From Litchfieldia alkalitelluris (lineage in GTDB: Bacteria > Bacillota > Bacilli > Bacillales > Salisediminibacteriaceae): a stretch of 64,000 nt of DNA. Both the position numbers and the translations under genes were made by a program. The stretch spans positions 569,356-633,355 of the forward strand of contig NZ_KZ119600.1 of NCBI RefSeq assembly GCF_002153425.1. Reading direction: 5' to 3'. Shown in pieces: positions 34,815 to 44,314 of the stretch. The notes under the pieces were generated by a model. It searched no databases and was not told the origin of the DNA. It worked only from the letters and a program-made list of their open reading frames with translations. Positions within the stretch are counted from its first letter, which is position 1; the number at the start of each line of letters is the position of its first letter.

Positions 34815-37055
34815 ATGGAAAAAGTTTTATCTAATCCTTGGGAGCAATTTGCAAAAGGTAAGTGGGAAGAAGAAATTAATGTACGTGATTTCATTCAGTT
34901 AAATTATAAGCCATACGAAGGAAATGAAAGCTTTCTTGCAGACGCAACAGAAGCTACGAAAGAATTATGGGAACAAGTCTTGAAGCTATCGAAGGAAGAG
35001 CGTGAGCGAGGCGGAGTTTATGATTTAGATACAGAAATCGTTTCTACAATCACTTCTCACGGTGCTGGCTACTTAAATAAAGACAAAGAAAAAGTTGTAG
35101 GTGTACAAACGGACGTACCTTTCAAGCGTTCTATGCAGCCTTACGGAGGAATTCGTATGGCGAAGGGTGCACTCGAGTCTTACGGATATGAGCTTGACAA
35201 AAATGTAGAGAAAATCTTCACTGACTACCGTAAAACACACAACCAAGGTGTTTTCGATGCCTATACACCTGAGATGATGCTAGCGAGAAAAGTAGGAATT
35301 ATCACTGGTCTTCCTGATGCCTATGGAAGAGGCCGTATCATAGGTGACTACCGTCGTGTAGCTCTATATGGTATTGATAAATTAATGGAATCAAAAAGAG
35401 CGGAGTGGGATTCCCTCACTGGTGCTATGACAGAAGATAAAATTCGTTTGCGTGAAGAGATCACTGAACAGTATCGTGCATTAGGAGAATTGAAAGAACT
35501 AGGTTCTATTTACGGATTTGATATTTCGAAGCCAGCTACTAATGCTAAGGAAGCATTCCAATGGTTATACCTAGGGTACCTTGCTGCGATTAAAGAGCAA
35601 AACGGTGCTGCAATGAGTTTAGGAAGAGTATCTACATTCCTTGATATTTATATCGAGAGAGACATAGAAAATGGCGTTTTAACAGAAGTAGAGGCACAAG
35701 AGCTTGTAGATCACTTTGTTATGAAGCTACGTCTAGTGAAATTTGCCCGTACTCCAGATTACAATCAGTTATTTAGTGGAGATCCAACGTGGGTAACAGA
35801 ATCAATCGGTGGTGTAGGCCTTGATGGACGTCCTTTAGTGACTAAGAACTCTTTCCGATTCTTACACACATTGAAAAACTTAGGTCCTGCTCCTGAACCA
35901 AACTTAACTGTTCTATGGTCACCTGAATTACCAGAAGCATTTAAAAACTACTGCTCTAAAATGTCTATTGAAACTAGTTCTGTACAGTATGAAAATGATG
36001 ATATTATGCGTCCGGAATATGGTGATGACTACGGAATCGCATGCTGTGTATCAGCAATGACTATCGGTAAGCAAATGCAGTTCTTTGGAGCGCGTGCCAA
36101 CCTTGCAAAAGCATTATTGTACGCAATTAACGGTGGCGTAGATGAATTAGGGAAGAAGCAAGTAGCACCTGGCGTAGAACCAATTACTTCTGAGTACCTT
36201 GATTATGATGAAGTTGTTAAAAACTTTGATATTGTAATGGAATGGTTAGCAGAGCTATATATCAATACGTTAAACATTATCCACTACATGCACGATAAAT
36301 ACAGCTATGAAAGAATTGAAATGGCACTACATGATAAAGAAATTCGCCGTACAATGGCAACAGGTATAGCAGGACTTTCTGTTGCAGCTGACTCTTTAAG
36401 TGCAATGAAGTATTCAAAAGTAAAAGTAATTCGTGATGAAGATGGTCTAGCTGTTGACTATGAAATTGAGGGGGATTACCCACAATTCGGTAACGACGAT
36501 GACCGCGTAGATGCAATTGCAGAAGAGTTAGTCGTTAAGTTCTCTAAAATGCTTAAAAAGCATCAAACGTACCGTAACTCTGAAACAACAATGTCTATCC
36601 TTACTATTACATCTAACGTTGTGTATGGTAAGAAGACTGGTAATACACCAGATGGAAGAAAAGCAGGTGAGCCATTTGCTCCAGGTGCGAATCCAATGCA
36701 TGGAAGAGATAAAAAAGGTGCACTAGCTTCCCTAAACTCTGTTGCAAAAATGCCGTATGAGCACTCTTTAGATGGGATTTCCAACACGTTCTCCATCGTG
36801 CCAAAAGCATTAGGTAGAGAGTTAGTAGATCAAAAAAGTAACCTATCAGCAATTTTAGATGGATACATGGAAAAAGAAGGACATCACTTAAACATTAACG
36901 TGTTCGATCGTGAAACATTGTTAGATGCAATGGAGCGTCCAGAAGAGTATCCACAGCTAACAATTCGAGTATCAGGATATGCGGTTAACTTCATTAAATT
37001 AACTCGTGAACAGCAAATTGATGTAATCAACCGTACTTTCCACGAAAGCATGTAA
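34815..37055 (+). CDS. pflB: Pyruvate formate-lyase (formate C-acetyltransferase)
   Basis: PflB converts pyruvate and CoA to acetyl-CoA and formate without oxygen. The 746-aa protein has the adjacent catalytic Cys410-Cys411 (GIACCVSAM) and the glycyl radical site at about Gly721 in [13 protein letters not shown] near the C-terminus, so it is complete. GCGGAGGGG lies before the ATG. An FNR-type box upstream predicts anaerobic induction. The activating enzyme gene follows after an inserted element and a terminator-like hairpin. Confidence 0.97.
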   Translation: MEKVLSNPWEQFAKGKWEEEINVRDFIQLNYKPYEGNESFLADATEATKELWEQVLKLSKEERERGGVYDLDTEIVSTITSHGAGYLNKDKEKVVGVQTDVPFKRSMQPYGGIRMAKGALESYGYELDKNVEKIFTDYRKTHNQGVFDAYTPEMMLARKVGIITGLPDAYGRGRIIGDYRRVALYGIDKLMESKRAEWDSLTGAMTEDKIRLREEITEQYRALGELKELGSIYGFDISKPATNAKEAFQWLYLGYLAAIKEQNGAAMSLGRVSTFLDIYIERDIENGVLTEVEAQELVDHFVMKLRLVKFARTPDYNQLFSGDPTWVTESIGGVGLDGRPLVTKNSFRFLHTLKNLGPAPEPNLTVLWSPELPEAFKNYCSKMSIETSSVQYENDDIMRPEYGDDYGIACCVSAMTIGKQMQFFGARANLAKALLYAINGGVDELGKKQVAPGVEPITSEYLDYDEVVKNFDIVMEWLAELYINTLNIIHYMHDKYSYERIEMALHDKEIRRTMATGIAGLSVAADSLSAMKYSKVKVIRDEDGLAVDYEIEGDYPQFGNDDDRVDAIAEELVVKFSKMLKKHQTYRNSETTMSILTITSNVVYGKKTGNTPDGRKAGEPFAPGANPMHGRDKKGALASLNSVAKMPYEHSLDGISNTFSIVPKALGRELVDQKSNLSAILDGYMEKEGHHLNINVFDRETLLDAMERPEEYPQLTIRVSGYAVNFIKLTREQQIDVINRTFHESM

Positions 37056-37096
37056 TATAAAATAGTTTTTCAGCAACAATAGTATTTAAAATATAA

Positions 37097-37465
37097 GCTC
37101 TGTTACAGGATAATGTTGATATTAACACTTTTGATTTTTTGTGGAAGGTATGCCTGTCTCTTCCTCTACGAGCAAATGCTTCGTAGTGTATCCGTCGAGA
37201 CAACTCGCAGCATACTCGTGATGTTTATGCTCGTTCCTGCGGGATTAAAGGCAGGGGTAAGACCCCGCAGATGCAGGAGGCAGGACGCCGACATTACGCC
37301 GTTGCCCACAGGAAGTGGGCAAGTTCTTAGGCGGAATTTGGAGGAGGCTTACCAGCCGCCCGCGGCAAAGAAGACACTGCGAAGAATGAGCAGATGTCGC
37401 ACTTGTACCTTGCGTGAAAGCGAGTACCTGTAACAAAAAATCAACATCTAAGTTTAACATAGCCA
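37097..37465. mobile_element. Longest MITE-like copy, inserted between pflB and pflA
   Basis: Termini GCTCTGTTACAGG and AGTTTAACATAGCC are complementary, and AAAATATAA flanks both ends (37088-37096 and 37466-37474), a clear 9-bp target duplication. It contains the family core plus two extra segments: one near 37150-37225 and one near 37275-37340 with CACAGGAAGTGGGC hairpin sequence. It shares AGCAGATGTCGCACTTGTAC with the copies at 29338 and 61853. No transposase frame is present. Confidence 0.82.
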
Positions 37466-37472
37466 AAAATAT

Positions 37473-37532
37473 AAGGGAGCTGTTCAGCTGCGGGAAATGG
37501 CCTGCTGGTAGGAAGCTCCCTTTCCTCTTTTG
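37473..37532 (+). terminator. Terminator-like hairpin between pflB and pflA
   Basis: AAGGGAGCT pairs with AGCTCCCTT across a 32-base loop, followed by TCCTCTTTT. It probably was the pflB terminator before the element inserted ahead of it. Confidence 0.65.
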
Positions 37533-37620
37533 AGTTAACACTGTTGGTAACGTGGAAAGTTATTAAAGTGAGGGCGGATATTTAAGGTTGGATTGGTTTA
37601 AAAAGAAGGGGGTCATAGAG

Positions 37621-38349
37621 ATGGAAGGTAGAATTCACTCTGTAGAAACATCAGGCATGGTAGATGGTCCTGGAATTCGATATGTCATATTTACGCAAGG
37701 GTGTTTATTACGCTGTCAATATTGTCATAATCCAGATACTTGGGATAGAGATAAAGGAGAGCTCACTTCAGTTAGCTCACTAGTTGAAGATATAAAGAAA
37801 TACACCCCATATATGAAGTTCTCAAAAGGTGGAGTAACAGTAAGTGGTGGGGAACCGTTACTTCAACTAGACTTTTTAATTGCTTTATTTAAAGAATTAA
37901 AGAAGCTAGGCATTCATACAACAATTGATAGTTCAGGCGGTTGTTACTCCAATAATAGTGCTTTTCAGGAGAAGCTGAAGGAACTCTTTAAGTATACAGA
38001 CTTATTTTTAGTAGACCTCAAGCATATTGATGATGCAAAACACCGAGTCCTTACTGGCGTATCCAATAAACACATTTTAGAGTTTGCGAAACAGTTATCT
38101 GACGCTGAAGTTCCAGTTTGGATCCGTCATGTATTAGTTCCTGGACATTCAGATGACGAACAGGATTTAGAGAAACTTTCATCTTTTATAAAAACATTGA
38201 ACAATGTTGAAAAAATAGAGGTACTACCATATCACAAGATGGGTGTCTATAAGTGGGAGGAGCTAGGCCTCGCTTATCCGTTAGAAGGCGTGAATCCGCC
38301 GGCAGAAGAGTCAGTTGACCGCGCGAAGGAGATATTGGGAATACAATAA
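37621..38349 (+). CDS. pflA: Pyruvate formate-lyase activating enzyme (radical SAM)
   Basis: PflA generates the glycyl radical on PflB. The protein (242 aa from ATG 37621) has Cys28-x3-Cys32-x2-Cys35 (CLLRCQYC) and VTVSGGEPLLQ, then IDSSGG, all typical. AAGGGGGT lies before ATG 37621; the longer frame from 37588 lacks support. It stands 565 bp behind pflB because an element lies between them, so it may be read through or have its own weak promoter. Confidence 0.95.
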   Translation: MEGRIHSVETSGMVDGPGIRYVIFTQGCLLRCQYCHNPDTWDRDKGELTSVSSLVEDIKKYTPYMKFSKGGVTVSGGEPLLQLDFLIALFKELKKLGIHTTIDSSGGCYSNNSAFQEKLKELFKYTDLFLVDLKHIDDAKHRVLTGVSNKHILEFAKQLSDAEVPVWIRHVLVPGHSDDEQDLEKLSSFIKTLNNVEKIEVLPYHKMGVYKWEELGLAYPLEGVNPPAEESVDRAKEILGIQ

Positions 38350-38384
38350 TAAATCTTTCACAAATTAAATTGCTTTCACATGAT

Positions 38385-38424
38385 GGAAGGGCATGGAGAG
38401 TTAGGAATCCATGCCCTTTTTTGG
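38385..38424 (+). terminator. Terminator of pflA
   Basis: AAGGGCATGG and CCATGCCCTT form a 10-bp stem followed by TTTTT. Confidence 0.9.
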
Positions 38425-38486
38425 ATAGATAATACACATTCTTAGGTTTTCCTTTCCTTCTTTCTCTTCAATCCTAGTTATAAAGG

Positions 38487-39281
38487 TTAGTAGGAATTCA
38501 ATACCCATTTACCTATATCTTCAAAGCCTAATCGTTTATAAATAGTTCCGGCTTCTGGATTATCATAGAATAGGCATAGGTATTTTCCTTCCTTTAAAAG
38601 CTCTGAACATAACTGTATCAAACACGCACTTGCATAACCATTTTTCTTGTAACCATCAAGAGTGCAGACACCCATTACCATTGCAGACATACTGTTTTCT
38701 GCTGTTGTCATGGCAGTGGAAACGATTTTTTCACCATCTTCAATATAGTAGCAACGGGAAACTCCTGCCTCCATATTCTTAACTAAACCTTCTTCCCTGT
38801 CATCGTTCGCATCAAATTCAGGGATCTGTTTATAAAGCTCTACAATTCGAGGAGCATCCTTGACCGTAGCCTTCTTTATAGGAAGAGATGGAAGTGGAAG
38901 AGTTTGGATAGATTCGCATTTTGAATAATACATTTCCCTTTTTCTTTTAGGTTTTGCGGTCAAATGAGGGATCACTTCATTAACTGTAGAAGAAATACCT
39001 GAGACCATTTTGTTTGTCTGATTGTCTTGGTCGATTAATTTTGCCACGTTGATCGAATCAAAGTCACTTGAACTTGGAGCATAGATAATATAATTTTTAC
39101 GATAGCGAAGGACTACTGCACGATATTGCCCATCCTCATCAAAGTCCCCCCATACTTCCTGAAAATCCTCTTCAAATCCAAATGCTTCTAAATCACCGTT
39201 GATAAAAAGATTTTCTGCAGGTTGTTCCTTTATGAAGGCCAAACATGCTTCCCTGTCTTTTTCCCTAAGTTTTCTAATCAT
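38487..39281 (-). CDS. GNAT family acetyltransferase
   Basis: The C-terminal half (residues 140-264) is a GNAT fold with MSAMVMGVCTLDGYKKNGYASACLIQLCSELLKEGK (acetyl-CoA loop region) and NPEAGTIYKRLGFEDIGKW. The N-terminal half is a degenerate second GNAT-like domain (LAFIKEQPAENLFINGDLEAFGF). GNAT proteins acetylate amines on small molecules or proteins; the substrate is unknown. AGGAGAG lies before the ATG. Monocistronic, divergent from the ElaA-like gene. Confidence 0.85.
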   Translation of the reverse strand: MIRKLREKDREACLAFIKEQPAENLFINGDLEAFGFEEDFQEVWGDFDEDGQYRAVVLRYRKNYIIYAPSSSDFDSINVAKLIDQDNQTNKMVSGISSTVNEVIPHLTAKPKRKREMYYSKCESIQTLPLPSLPIKKATVKDAPRIVELYKQIPEFDANDDREEGLVKNMEAGVSRCYYIEDGEKIVSTAMTTAENSMSAMVMGVCTLDGYKKNGYASACLIQLCSELLKEGKYLCLFYDNPEAGTIYKRLGFEDIGKWVLNSY

Positions 39282-39481
39282 ATTAATTCCTCTCCTTACA
39301 AAACAAATGGTTTAGATGATTCTGACATTATTTATTTCCCATCATAACATTATTTTCCATTCTGTGTTGGGTTCTATTTGTTGTTTTACTCTGGCAGATT
39401 TATTTGATTTAGTTTAAATATTTTACTTTCCCTATCAAAACTGTGTAAAATCATTTAAATAAGAACAGCGATAGGGAAAGG

Positions 39482-39937
39482 GTGTGCAAGACATTGACTT
39501 GGGTGTTAAAGGATTTTCAAGAACTTGATACAGCAGAGTTGTACACGATATTAGCGGAGCGGGTAAATGTATTTATTGTGGAGCAAGAGTGTCCATACCC
39601 TGAAATAGATGGAAAGGACGATGAAGCATTTCACCTTTTTTATAAAAAAGATGGACAAATAGCAGCATACGCAAGACTTTTTCGAGCAGGGGATTACTAT
39701 GAAGAAGCCTCCATTGGAAGAATTCTTGTGAAGGAAGACTATAGAAAGCAAACTCTGGGAAGAGAACTTGTGGATAAAGCGATCTCTGTTTTAAGAGATG
39801 AGTTTAACGAGACAAAAATAAAGATACAGGCTCAAAACTATTTGAGAGAGTTTTACAGTTCTTTTGGTTTTGAACCTGTCACAAAGGTGTATTTAGAGGA
39901 CGATATTCCCCATGTGGATATGATCCTGGAGCTTTAA
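39482..39937 (+). CDS. ElaA-like GNAT acetyltransferase
   Basis: The 151-aa protein matches the ElaA pattern: RVNVFIVEQECPYPEIDGKDDEAFHLF, AAYARLF, ASIGRILVKEDYRKQTLGRELVDKAI and a final FGFEPVTKVYLEDDIPHVDM. The start is GTG 39482 after AGGGAAAG; TTG 39494 is possible. Its stop codon directly abuts the stop of the convergent ykuD, leaving no terminator room. Confidence 0.88.
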   Translation: MCKTLTWVLKDFQELDTAELYTILAERVNVFIVEQECPYPEIDGKDDEAFHLFYKKDGQIAAYARLFRAGDYYEEASIGRILVKEDYRKQTLGRELVDKAISVLRDEFNETKIKIQAQNYLREFYSSFGFEPVTKVYLEDDIPHVDMILEL

Positions 39938-40438
39938 TTAAGGAGAGATAACAACTGGTGTGCCAATTGGGACAACCTTAGATAACGCCAACACATCTGC
40001 GTTATACATTCTTATGCAGCCTTTTGATACATATTTACCAATGGAAGATGGATCATTTGTGCCATGAATCCCATAATGTTTTTTCGATAAACTCATCCAC
40101 ATATCTCCAAACGGGCCTCCAGGATTGGGGGCTTTATTTATGATGATGAAGCTTCCAACAGGTGTTTCATGCAGAATCCGCCCCACAGCAACTGGATAGA
40201 CCTTCTGGACTTCTCCTTGGAAAAACAAAGTTAGTGTTCGGTCAGTAAGACTAACGTGAATGGAGTAGGGGATTGTTTCCACTGGTGGGAACCCAGGAAT
40301 TGTGAGCCCTTGACCTGAAAAAATAAGATCAGGATCTATCCCTGGGTTTGCTGCAAGGAGTTGGTTCATTGGTGTGCGGTAATCCTCAGAAATCTGAAAT
40401 AGTGTTTCACCAGGCTTTACAGTATGAATCATTGCCAT
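39938..40438 (-). CDS. ykuD: LysM-YkuD L,D-transpeptidase
   Basis: An N-terminal LysM domain ([29 protein letters not shown]) binds peptidoglycan. The YkuD domain (from about residue 57) ends with [26 protein letters not shown], holding the catalytic Cys and His. The protein closely follows the layout of B. subtilis YkuD, which makes meso-DAP cross-links in the wall. No signal peptide is visible, as in B. subtilis YkuD. ATG 40438 is favoured over the longer frame because the LysM then begins at the N-terminus; its ribosome binding site (AGAAGTGAG) is weak. Confidence 0.92.
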   Translation of the reverse strand: MAMIHTVKPGETLFQISEDYRTPMNQLLAANPGIDPDLIFSGQGLTIPGFPPVETIPYSIHVSLTDRTLTLFFQGEVQKVYPVAVGRILHETPVGSFIIINKAPNPGGPFGDMWMSLSKKHYGIHGTNDPSSIGKYVSKGCIRMYNADVLALSKVVPIGTPVVISP

Positions 40439-40520
40439 CAACTCACTTCTTTCCAACATGATTAAGTGATATATTGTATTAATCAACGATGGCAATAGAG
40501 CAAGTCAGGGGTAAAAATAA

Positions 40521-40540
40521 ATTTAAACGATCGTTTAAAT
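40521..40540. promoter_or_regulatory. Perfect 20-bp palindrome upstream of ykuD
   Basis: ATTTAAACGATCGTTTAAAT reads the same on both strands. It lies 80 bp before ykuD and just past the mreBH terminator. AAACGATCGTTT-type dyads are typical TetR-family operators; no regulator gene is adjacent. Confidence 0.55.
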
Positions 40541-40542
40541 AA

Positions 40543-40593
40543 AAGAAAAATCCCTGCCAAAAGCATACTATAAGATAAGTATCAGGCAGGGGG
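40543..40593 (-). terminator. Terminator of mreBH
   Basis: On the minus strand CCCTGCC and GGCAGGG with an inner TACTTA/TAGTAT-like dyad are followed by ATTTTTCTTTT. Confidence 0.8.
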
Positions 40594-40602
40594 GAACAAC
40601 AA

Positions 40603-41610
40603 TTATTTAGCTTTCTTTTGCAATTTATGAAGGACACTTAAGGAACGCCCTGTCCCAATTGCAACGGCTTCTAATGGGTTTTCTGCAATCTGAACGGGTA
40701 CTGCGATTTCATTACTTAACCATTCTTCCATGCCTTTCAATAATGCGCCACCGCCCGTTAAAGTCACTCCAAGATCAACTATATCACCGCTTAATTCAGG
40801 GGGGCAGTTTTCTAATGTATAGCGGACAGTATCTAAGATGGCGAGTAATGGGTCACGAATGGCGTCTTGGATTTCTATAGATCCTAAAGTAATTGTTTTA
40901 GGAAGACCAGTAACTAAATCTCGACCTCGAATTTCCATTGTTAATTCATCGTGGTCTACAAGTGCGAATCCAATTTCCATTTTAATATTTTCAGCTGTAC
41001 GATAGCCAATTAACAAATTGTATTTTTTCCTAACATATTGAATGATGTCATCGTCAAGTTTGTCTCCACCGACTCGAATAGAATGAGCTGTAACGATACC
41101 ACCAAATGATATGATTGCGACTTCTGTTGTTCCGCCACCGATATCGACAACAACGTTTGCCACTGGTTCTTCAACTGATAGATCAGCACCGATAGCAGCT
41201 GCAATTGTTTCTTCAATCAAATCAACTTGTTTTGCTCCAAACGCTTTAACAGCATCGTGAATTGCTCGGCGTTCAACGGAAGTAGAACCTGCTGGAATAC
41301 AAACCATCACATTAGGCTTACCTAATGAAAAGCCAACTTGCTTAGAAACCTTCTTCATGATTTGTTTCAACATATCAATCGTTACTTGATAGTCGGCAAT
41401 CACTCCACCTTTCAAGGGGCGAATTGCAATAATATTTTCTGGTGTCTTCCCTACCATATTTTTTGCTTCATTTCCGATGGCTAAAACTTCTTTAGTATTT
41501 GCATCAATGGCTACTACGGATGGTTCATTTAAAACAATTCCTTTATTTTTAGTATAAACAAGGATATTAGCTGTACCTAAATCAATACCTATTTGTGTTG
41601 TTGAAAACAT
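40603..41610 (-). CDS. mreBH: Actin-like cell shape protein MreBH
   Basis: MreB-family proteins polymerise under the membrane and position wall synthesis and hydrolysis. The 335-aa protein has [28 protein letters not shown] (phosphate 1), [19 protein letters not shown] (phosphate 2) and [16 protein letters not shown] (adenosine motif). [19 protein letters not shown] and [13 protein letters not shown] resemble B. subtilis MreBH more than MreB or Mbl. GTGGAGGAATTATT precedes ATG 41610. The neighbouring ykuD gives a cell-wall context. Confidence 0.92.
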   Translation of the reverse strand: MFSTTQIGIDLGTANILVYTKNKGIVLNEPSVVAIDANTKEVLAIGNEAKNMVGKTPENIIAIRPLKGGVIADYQVTIDMLKQIMKKVSKQVGFSLGKPNVMVCIPAGSTSVERRAIHDAVKAFGAKQVDLIEETIAAAIGADLSVEEPVANVVVDIGGGTTEVAIISFGGIVTAHSIRVGGDKLDDDIIQYVRKKYNLLIGYRTAENIKMEIGFALVDHDELTMEIRGRDLVTGLPKTITLGSIEIQDAIRDPLLAILDTVRYTLENCPPELSGDIVDLGVTLTGGGALLKGMEEWLSNEIAVPVQIAENPLEAVAIGTGRSLSVLHKLQKKAK

Positions 41611-41879
41611 AATAATTCCTCCACGTATCTTCAATTCTAGACATACTATAGTTCTCTTCCTTTTGTCATTTTATAGGGGTAAAAAAGTGAATTTGTTGGT
41701 TAGTATGAAAGTGACATCTTTTTTCATGAAGACTTAAGTATACATCTCTATGGTATTCTTCGCAAAACTTGAGAAATGTATGATTATCTTTCCCTATTTT
41801 TCAAAAGGATTTATATGTTTCTAAATATATTTTTCTGAAAATTCTATTATTTTGTGTGAATATGAGAGAATCGATTGCG

Positions 41880-41897
41880 CTTTTGTGTCGACAAAAG
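41880..41897. promoter_or_regulatory. 18-bp dyad upstream of the MOSC gene
   Basis: CTTTTGTGTCGACAAAAG has 7-bp complementary arms around GTCG. It is the only strong dyad in the 375-bp gap between mreBH and the MOSC gene, which otherwise shows AT-rich sequence without a gene. Confidence 0.4.
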
Positions 41898-41985
41898 TAA
41901 GATAGGCTTATGAGATGATTCGAGAACCGAAAAAAAATGTATTTATGATTTCTACACCTCACCTTAAGGGATAAGGAGTGATACC

Positions 41986-42639
41986 ATGGTCATGAAACGA
42001 CTTAAAGCCAATATTATTTCTCTCAATGTTGGAACTACGCAAGAGCTTTCTGGCTTAGGTAAAACAATAAAATCAGCATTTAATAAAGAACCAGTAGACG
42101 GAGAGGTCTTTTTATCTGAGTACAATTTAGAAGGTGATGAACAAGCAGATAAAAGGAACCATGGAGGTAAGGATAAGGCAGTTTGTGTATATCCGTTCGA
42201 TCACTATCCATTTTGGGAAGATGAATTGGGTAAAAAGCTTTATCCAGGATCATTCGGTGAAAACTTAACTGTAAAGGGTTTAGTGGAGAATGTTGTCCAT
42301 TTAGGTGATGTTTTTAAATGGGGAGAATCCCTCGTTCAAGTGAGTCAACCGAGAATGCCTTGTCATAAGCTAGGAAAACGGCATGAGGAAGAAACATTGC
42401 AGCAAAGGGTTATAGAGACGGGATTTACAGGGTTTTACCTACGTGTTTTAAAGGAAGGTGCTGTATCTGAAACAAAGCCACTCCAATTTGTTAAGCGTTA
42501 CTCCGATGTTTCCATTGCTTACGTGAATCAAGTTTTTTATCATGAAAGATATGATGAAGAAGCGTTAAATAAAATTATTAATGTAGAAGAACTTTCTGAA
42601 AGCTGGAGAGAAATGTTGAAAAAAGAAGTGAAATTATAA
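41986..42639 (+). CDS. MOSC domain protein (YiiM-like)
   Basis: MOSC domains handle molybdenum cofactor sulfur and reduce N-hydroxylated compounds in YiiM-type proteins. The 217-aa protein contains NHGGKDKAVCVYPFDHYPFW, PGSFGENLTVKGL, and the conserved cysteine motif QPRMPCHKLGKR, then a C-terminal three-helix region as in YiiM. AAGGAGTGATACC precedes ATG 41986. Followed by a terminator. Confidence 0.9.
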   Translation: MVMKRLKANIISLNVGTTQELSGLGKTIKSAFNKEPVDGEVFLSEYNLEGDEQADKRNHGGKDKAVCVYPFDHYPFWEDELGKKLYPGSFGENLTVKGLVENVVHLGDVFKWGESLVQVSQPRMPCHKLGKRHEEETLQQRVIETGFTGFYLRVLKEGAVSETKPLQFVKRYSDVSIAYVNQVFYHERYDEEALNKIINVEELSESWREMLKKEVKL

Positions 42640-42722
42640 GAGAGTGCCTTAATTAAGAGTAAGCCGGATTTTTTACCTAAAATGCAGTCGGCCTATAACT
42701 GAAGTAACTTAATAATAAAACG

Positions 42723-42766
42723 AGAGACTGCCCCAATATGATTACTATTTCGGGACAGTCTTTTAA
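42723..42766 (+). terminator. Terminator of the MOSC gene
   Basis: AGACTGCCCC pairs with GGGACAGTCT (one mismatch), followed by TTTAAATTT. The next element inserted at its end. Confidence 0.75.
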
Positions 42767-42770
42767 ATTT

Positions 42771-42953
42771 GGCTCTGTTAAAGGATAATGTTTATATTTA
42801 ACGATGTTGATTTTTGAGGAAGGTACGAGACTCCAGCGGGATTAAAGGCAGGGATAAGACCCCGCAGATGCAAAAAGCATCGAGGAGGCTTATCAGCCGC
42901 CCGCGGAAAGCGAGTACCTGTATCAAAAATCAACAATAAGGTTTAACATAGCC
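42771..42953. mobile_element. Compact full-length MITE-like copy
   Basis: Termini GGCTCTGTTAAAGG and GTTTAACATAGCC are complementary; TTAAATTT flanks both ends (42763-42770 and 42954-42961), an 8-bp target duplication. The interior carries the family core but lacks the GTCGCACTTGTACC block. It is the cleanest copy for defining the boundaries. Confidence 0.85.
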
Positions 42954-42974
42954 TTAAATTTAAATGCTATACCT

Positions 42975-43973
42975 TTACCAAATGCTGCTCACAGTTGTTG
43001 CAAACCAGTAAAACAAAGGTATGCCGATAATTAAATTAAATGGTAGAGTCAATCCGAGGGAAGACCCTAGATACAAACCTGAATTTGCTTTAGGCATGGC
43101 TTGTCCAATAGCTGCCGGTGCTGCAATATAAGAAGCACTTCCTGAAAGAACTCCTAAAATCATGGCTCCTCCAGTAGATAACCCTATTAAATTCCCTGTT
43201 ATTACTCCTAAAGCTCCACCAATTAACGGTAATATGAATGCAAATAAAAATGATACAGGGCTAATATTTCTGATTTTTAACAAGCTTTGTGTGGCAATCA
43301 TCCCCATATGTAATAAGAAGATACAAAGGATCCCATAAAACAGATCACCGAACAACGGTTGAATCATTGCTAGTCCATCAACATGGGCGACAAGACCAAT
43401 AAAAATCCCACCGAGTAAGAGGAAAATACTCTTCCCGAAAAAAGCCTCTTTGATTACATGCTTAAGGTTCGCATTTGGATTAGTATCTTTTTCTCCATGG
43501 CTGCTAGCATAAAGCTTATAAAGAATAATGGCCAGTATAATTGCAGGACCTTCCATAATAACTAAAACTGCAGACATATAGGATTCATAGGGCATCCCTA
43601 CCTTGTCCAAAAATGCTAAAGCAGCAATAAATGTAACAGCACTTACTGAACCATAATGAGCTGCTATAGCGAATGAATCCACAACTGGATATCTAAATAC
43701 CTTAGATATCAACAAATGGGCAATAAAAAACATAAGTAAACTCAGAAAAATTGCAGCCCCAATCGTTGGTAGCATCTCCATGATGGATACATTCCTCAGT
43801 TCCACCCCACCCTTGATCCCAATTGTAAATAAGATAATCATTGTGTAACCAGAATAGAAAGCTGTTGGAACTTTCAAATCTGAATTGACTAAGACTGCGA
43901 TAATACCGAGTAGAAAAAATAAAATCATTGGAGATAATAAATTCGCGTATGCAATTTCGATTATTTGTGTCAT
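42975..43973 (-). CDS. SbtA-type sodium-dependent bicarbonate permease
   Basis: The 332-aa protein has about ten transmembrane segments and the SbtA family sequence: PTAFYSGYTMIILFTIGIKGGVELR, SFAIAAHYGSVSAVTFIAALAFL, VIMEGPAIILAIILYK, and LSGSASYIAAPAAIGQAMPKANSGLYLGSSLGLTLPFNL. Cyanobacterial SbtA imports bicarbonate with sodium; function in Bacillaceae is inferred. No adjacent SbtB-like PII gene is seen. AAGAGAGG lies before the ATG. Confidence 0.88.
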   Translation of the reverse strand: MTQIIEIAYANLLSPMILFFLLGIIAVLVNSDLKVPTAFYSGYTMIILFTIGIKGGVELRNVSIMEMLPTIGAAIFLSLLMFFIAHLLISKVFRYPVVDSFAIAAHYGSVSAVTFIAALAFLDKVGMPYESYMSAVLVIMEGPAIILAIILYKLYASSHGEKDTNPNANLKHVIKEAFFGKSIFLLLGGIFIGLVAHVDGLAMIQPLFGDLFYGILCIFLLHMGMIATQSLLKIRNISPVSFLFAFILPLIGGALGVITGNLIGLSTGGAMILGVLSGSASYIAAPAAIGQAMPKANSGLYLGSSLGLTLPFNLIIGIPLFYWFATTVSSIW

Positions 43974-44154
43974 TCCAAAACCTCTCTTTTCATATGAGTT
44001 TGTAACTTAGTAATTCATAAGTGAATTTACTACTGTTACTCGTGTAAGAAATTTGCAAGAAACTTCCTATTAAAAAAGTAATTACTTCATTATAATCATA
44101 TATGATAGATTTTTCAGTAAAAAAGCAATATTTTTTTGTTAATTTCATATGTAA

Positions 44155-44215
44155 CCGTGAAAATAATAATCTTGTGTTGGCGTTCGTTACAGTCCATTCG
44201 CTTTCACTTAAGGTT
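44155..44215. mobile_element. Fragment of a dispersed repeat
   Basis: CTTGTGTTGGCGTTCGTTACAGTCCAT with TCGCTTTCAC, read on the minus strand, matches 61935-61987 (GTGAAAGCG, GGACTGTTACC, CAACACAATATTAG and TTCACGG). Both are orphan right-hand pieces of the element family. The rest of the 43974-44277 gap is AT-rich without a gene. Confidence 0.5.
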
Positions 44216-44277
44216 ATTATCACCCTCCCCATGGTGCACTTTCAATTGCATAGGTTCTTCCCTAGATAAGGTGAAAT

Positions 44278-44312
44278 AAGAGGCGGTCTCAAGGGAGACA
44301 GCCTCTTATTCT
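44278..44312 (-). terminator. Terminator of the His-rich protein gene
   Basis: AATAAGAGGC and GCCTCTTATT form a stem with inner GTCTC/GAGAC pairing. The T run is short. Confidence 0.7.
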
Positions 44313-44314
44313 TC

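Noticed and set aside
37113-37541. Frames of about 100 codons inside the element between pflB and pflA
   Set aside because: They follow the repeat structure, recur in other copies in different frames, and resemble no transposase.
43990-44232. 80-codon minus-strand frame
   Set aside because: Overlaps a dispersed repeat fragment and lacks a ribosome binding site.
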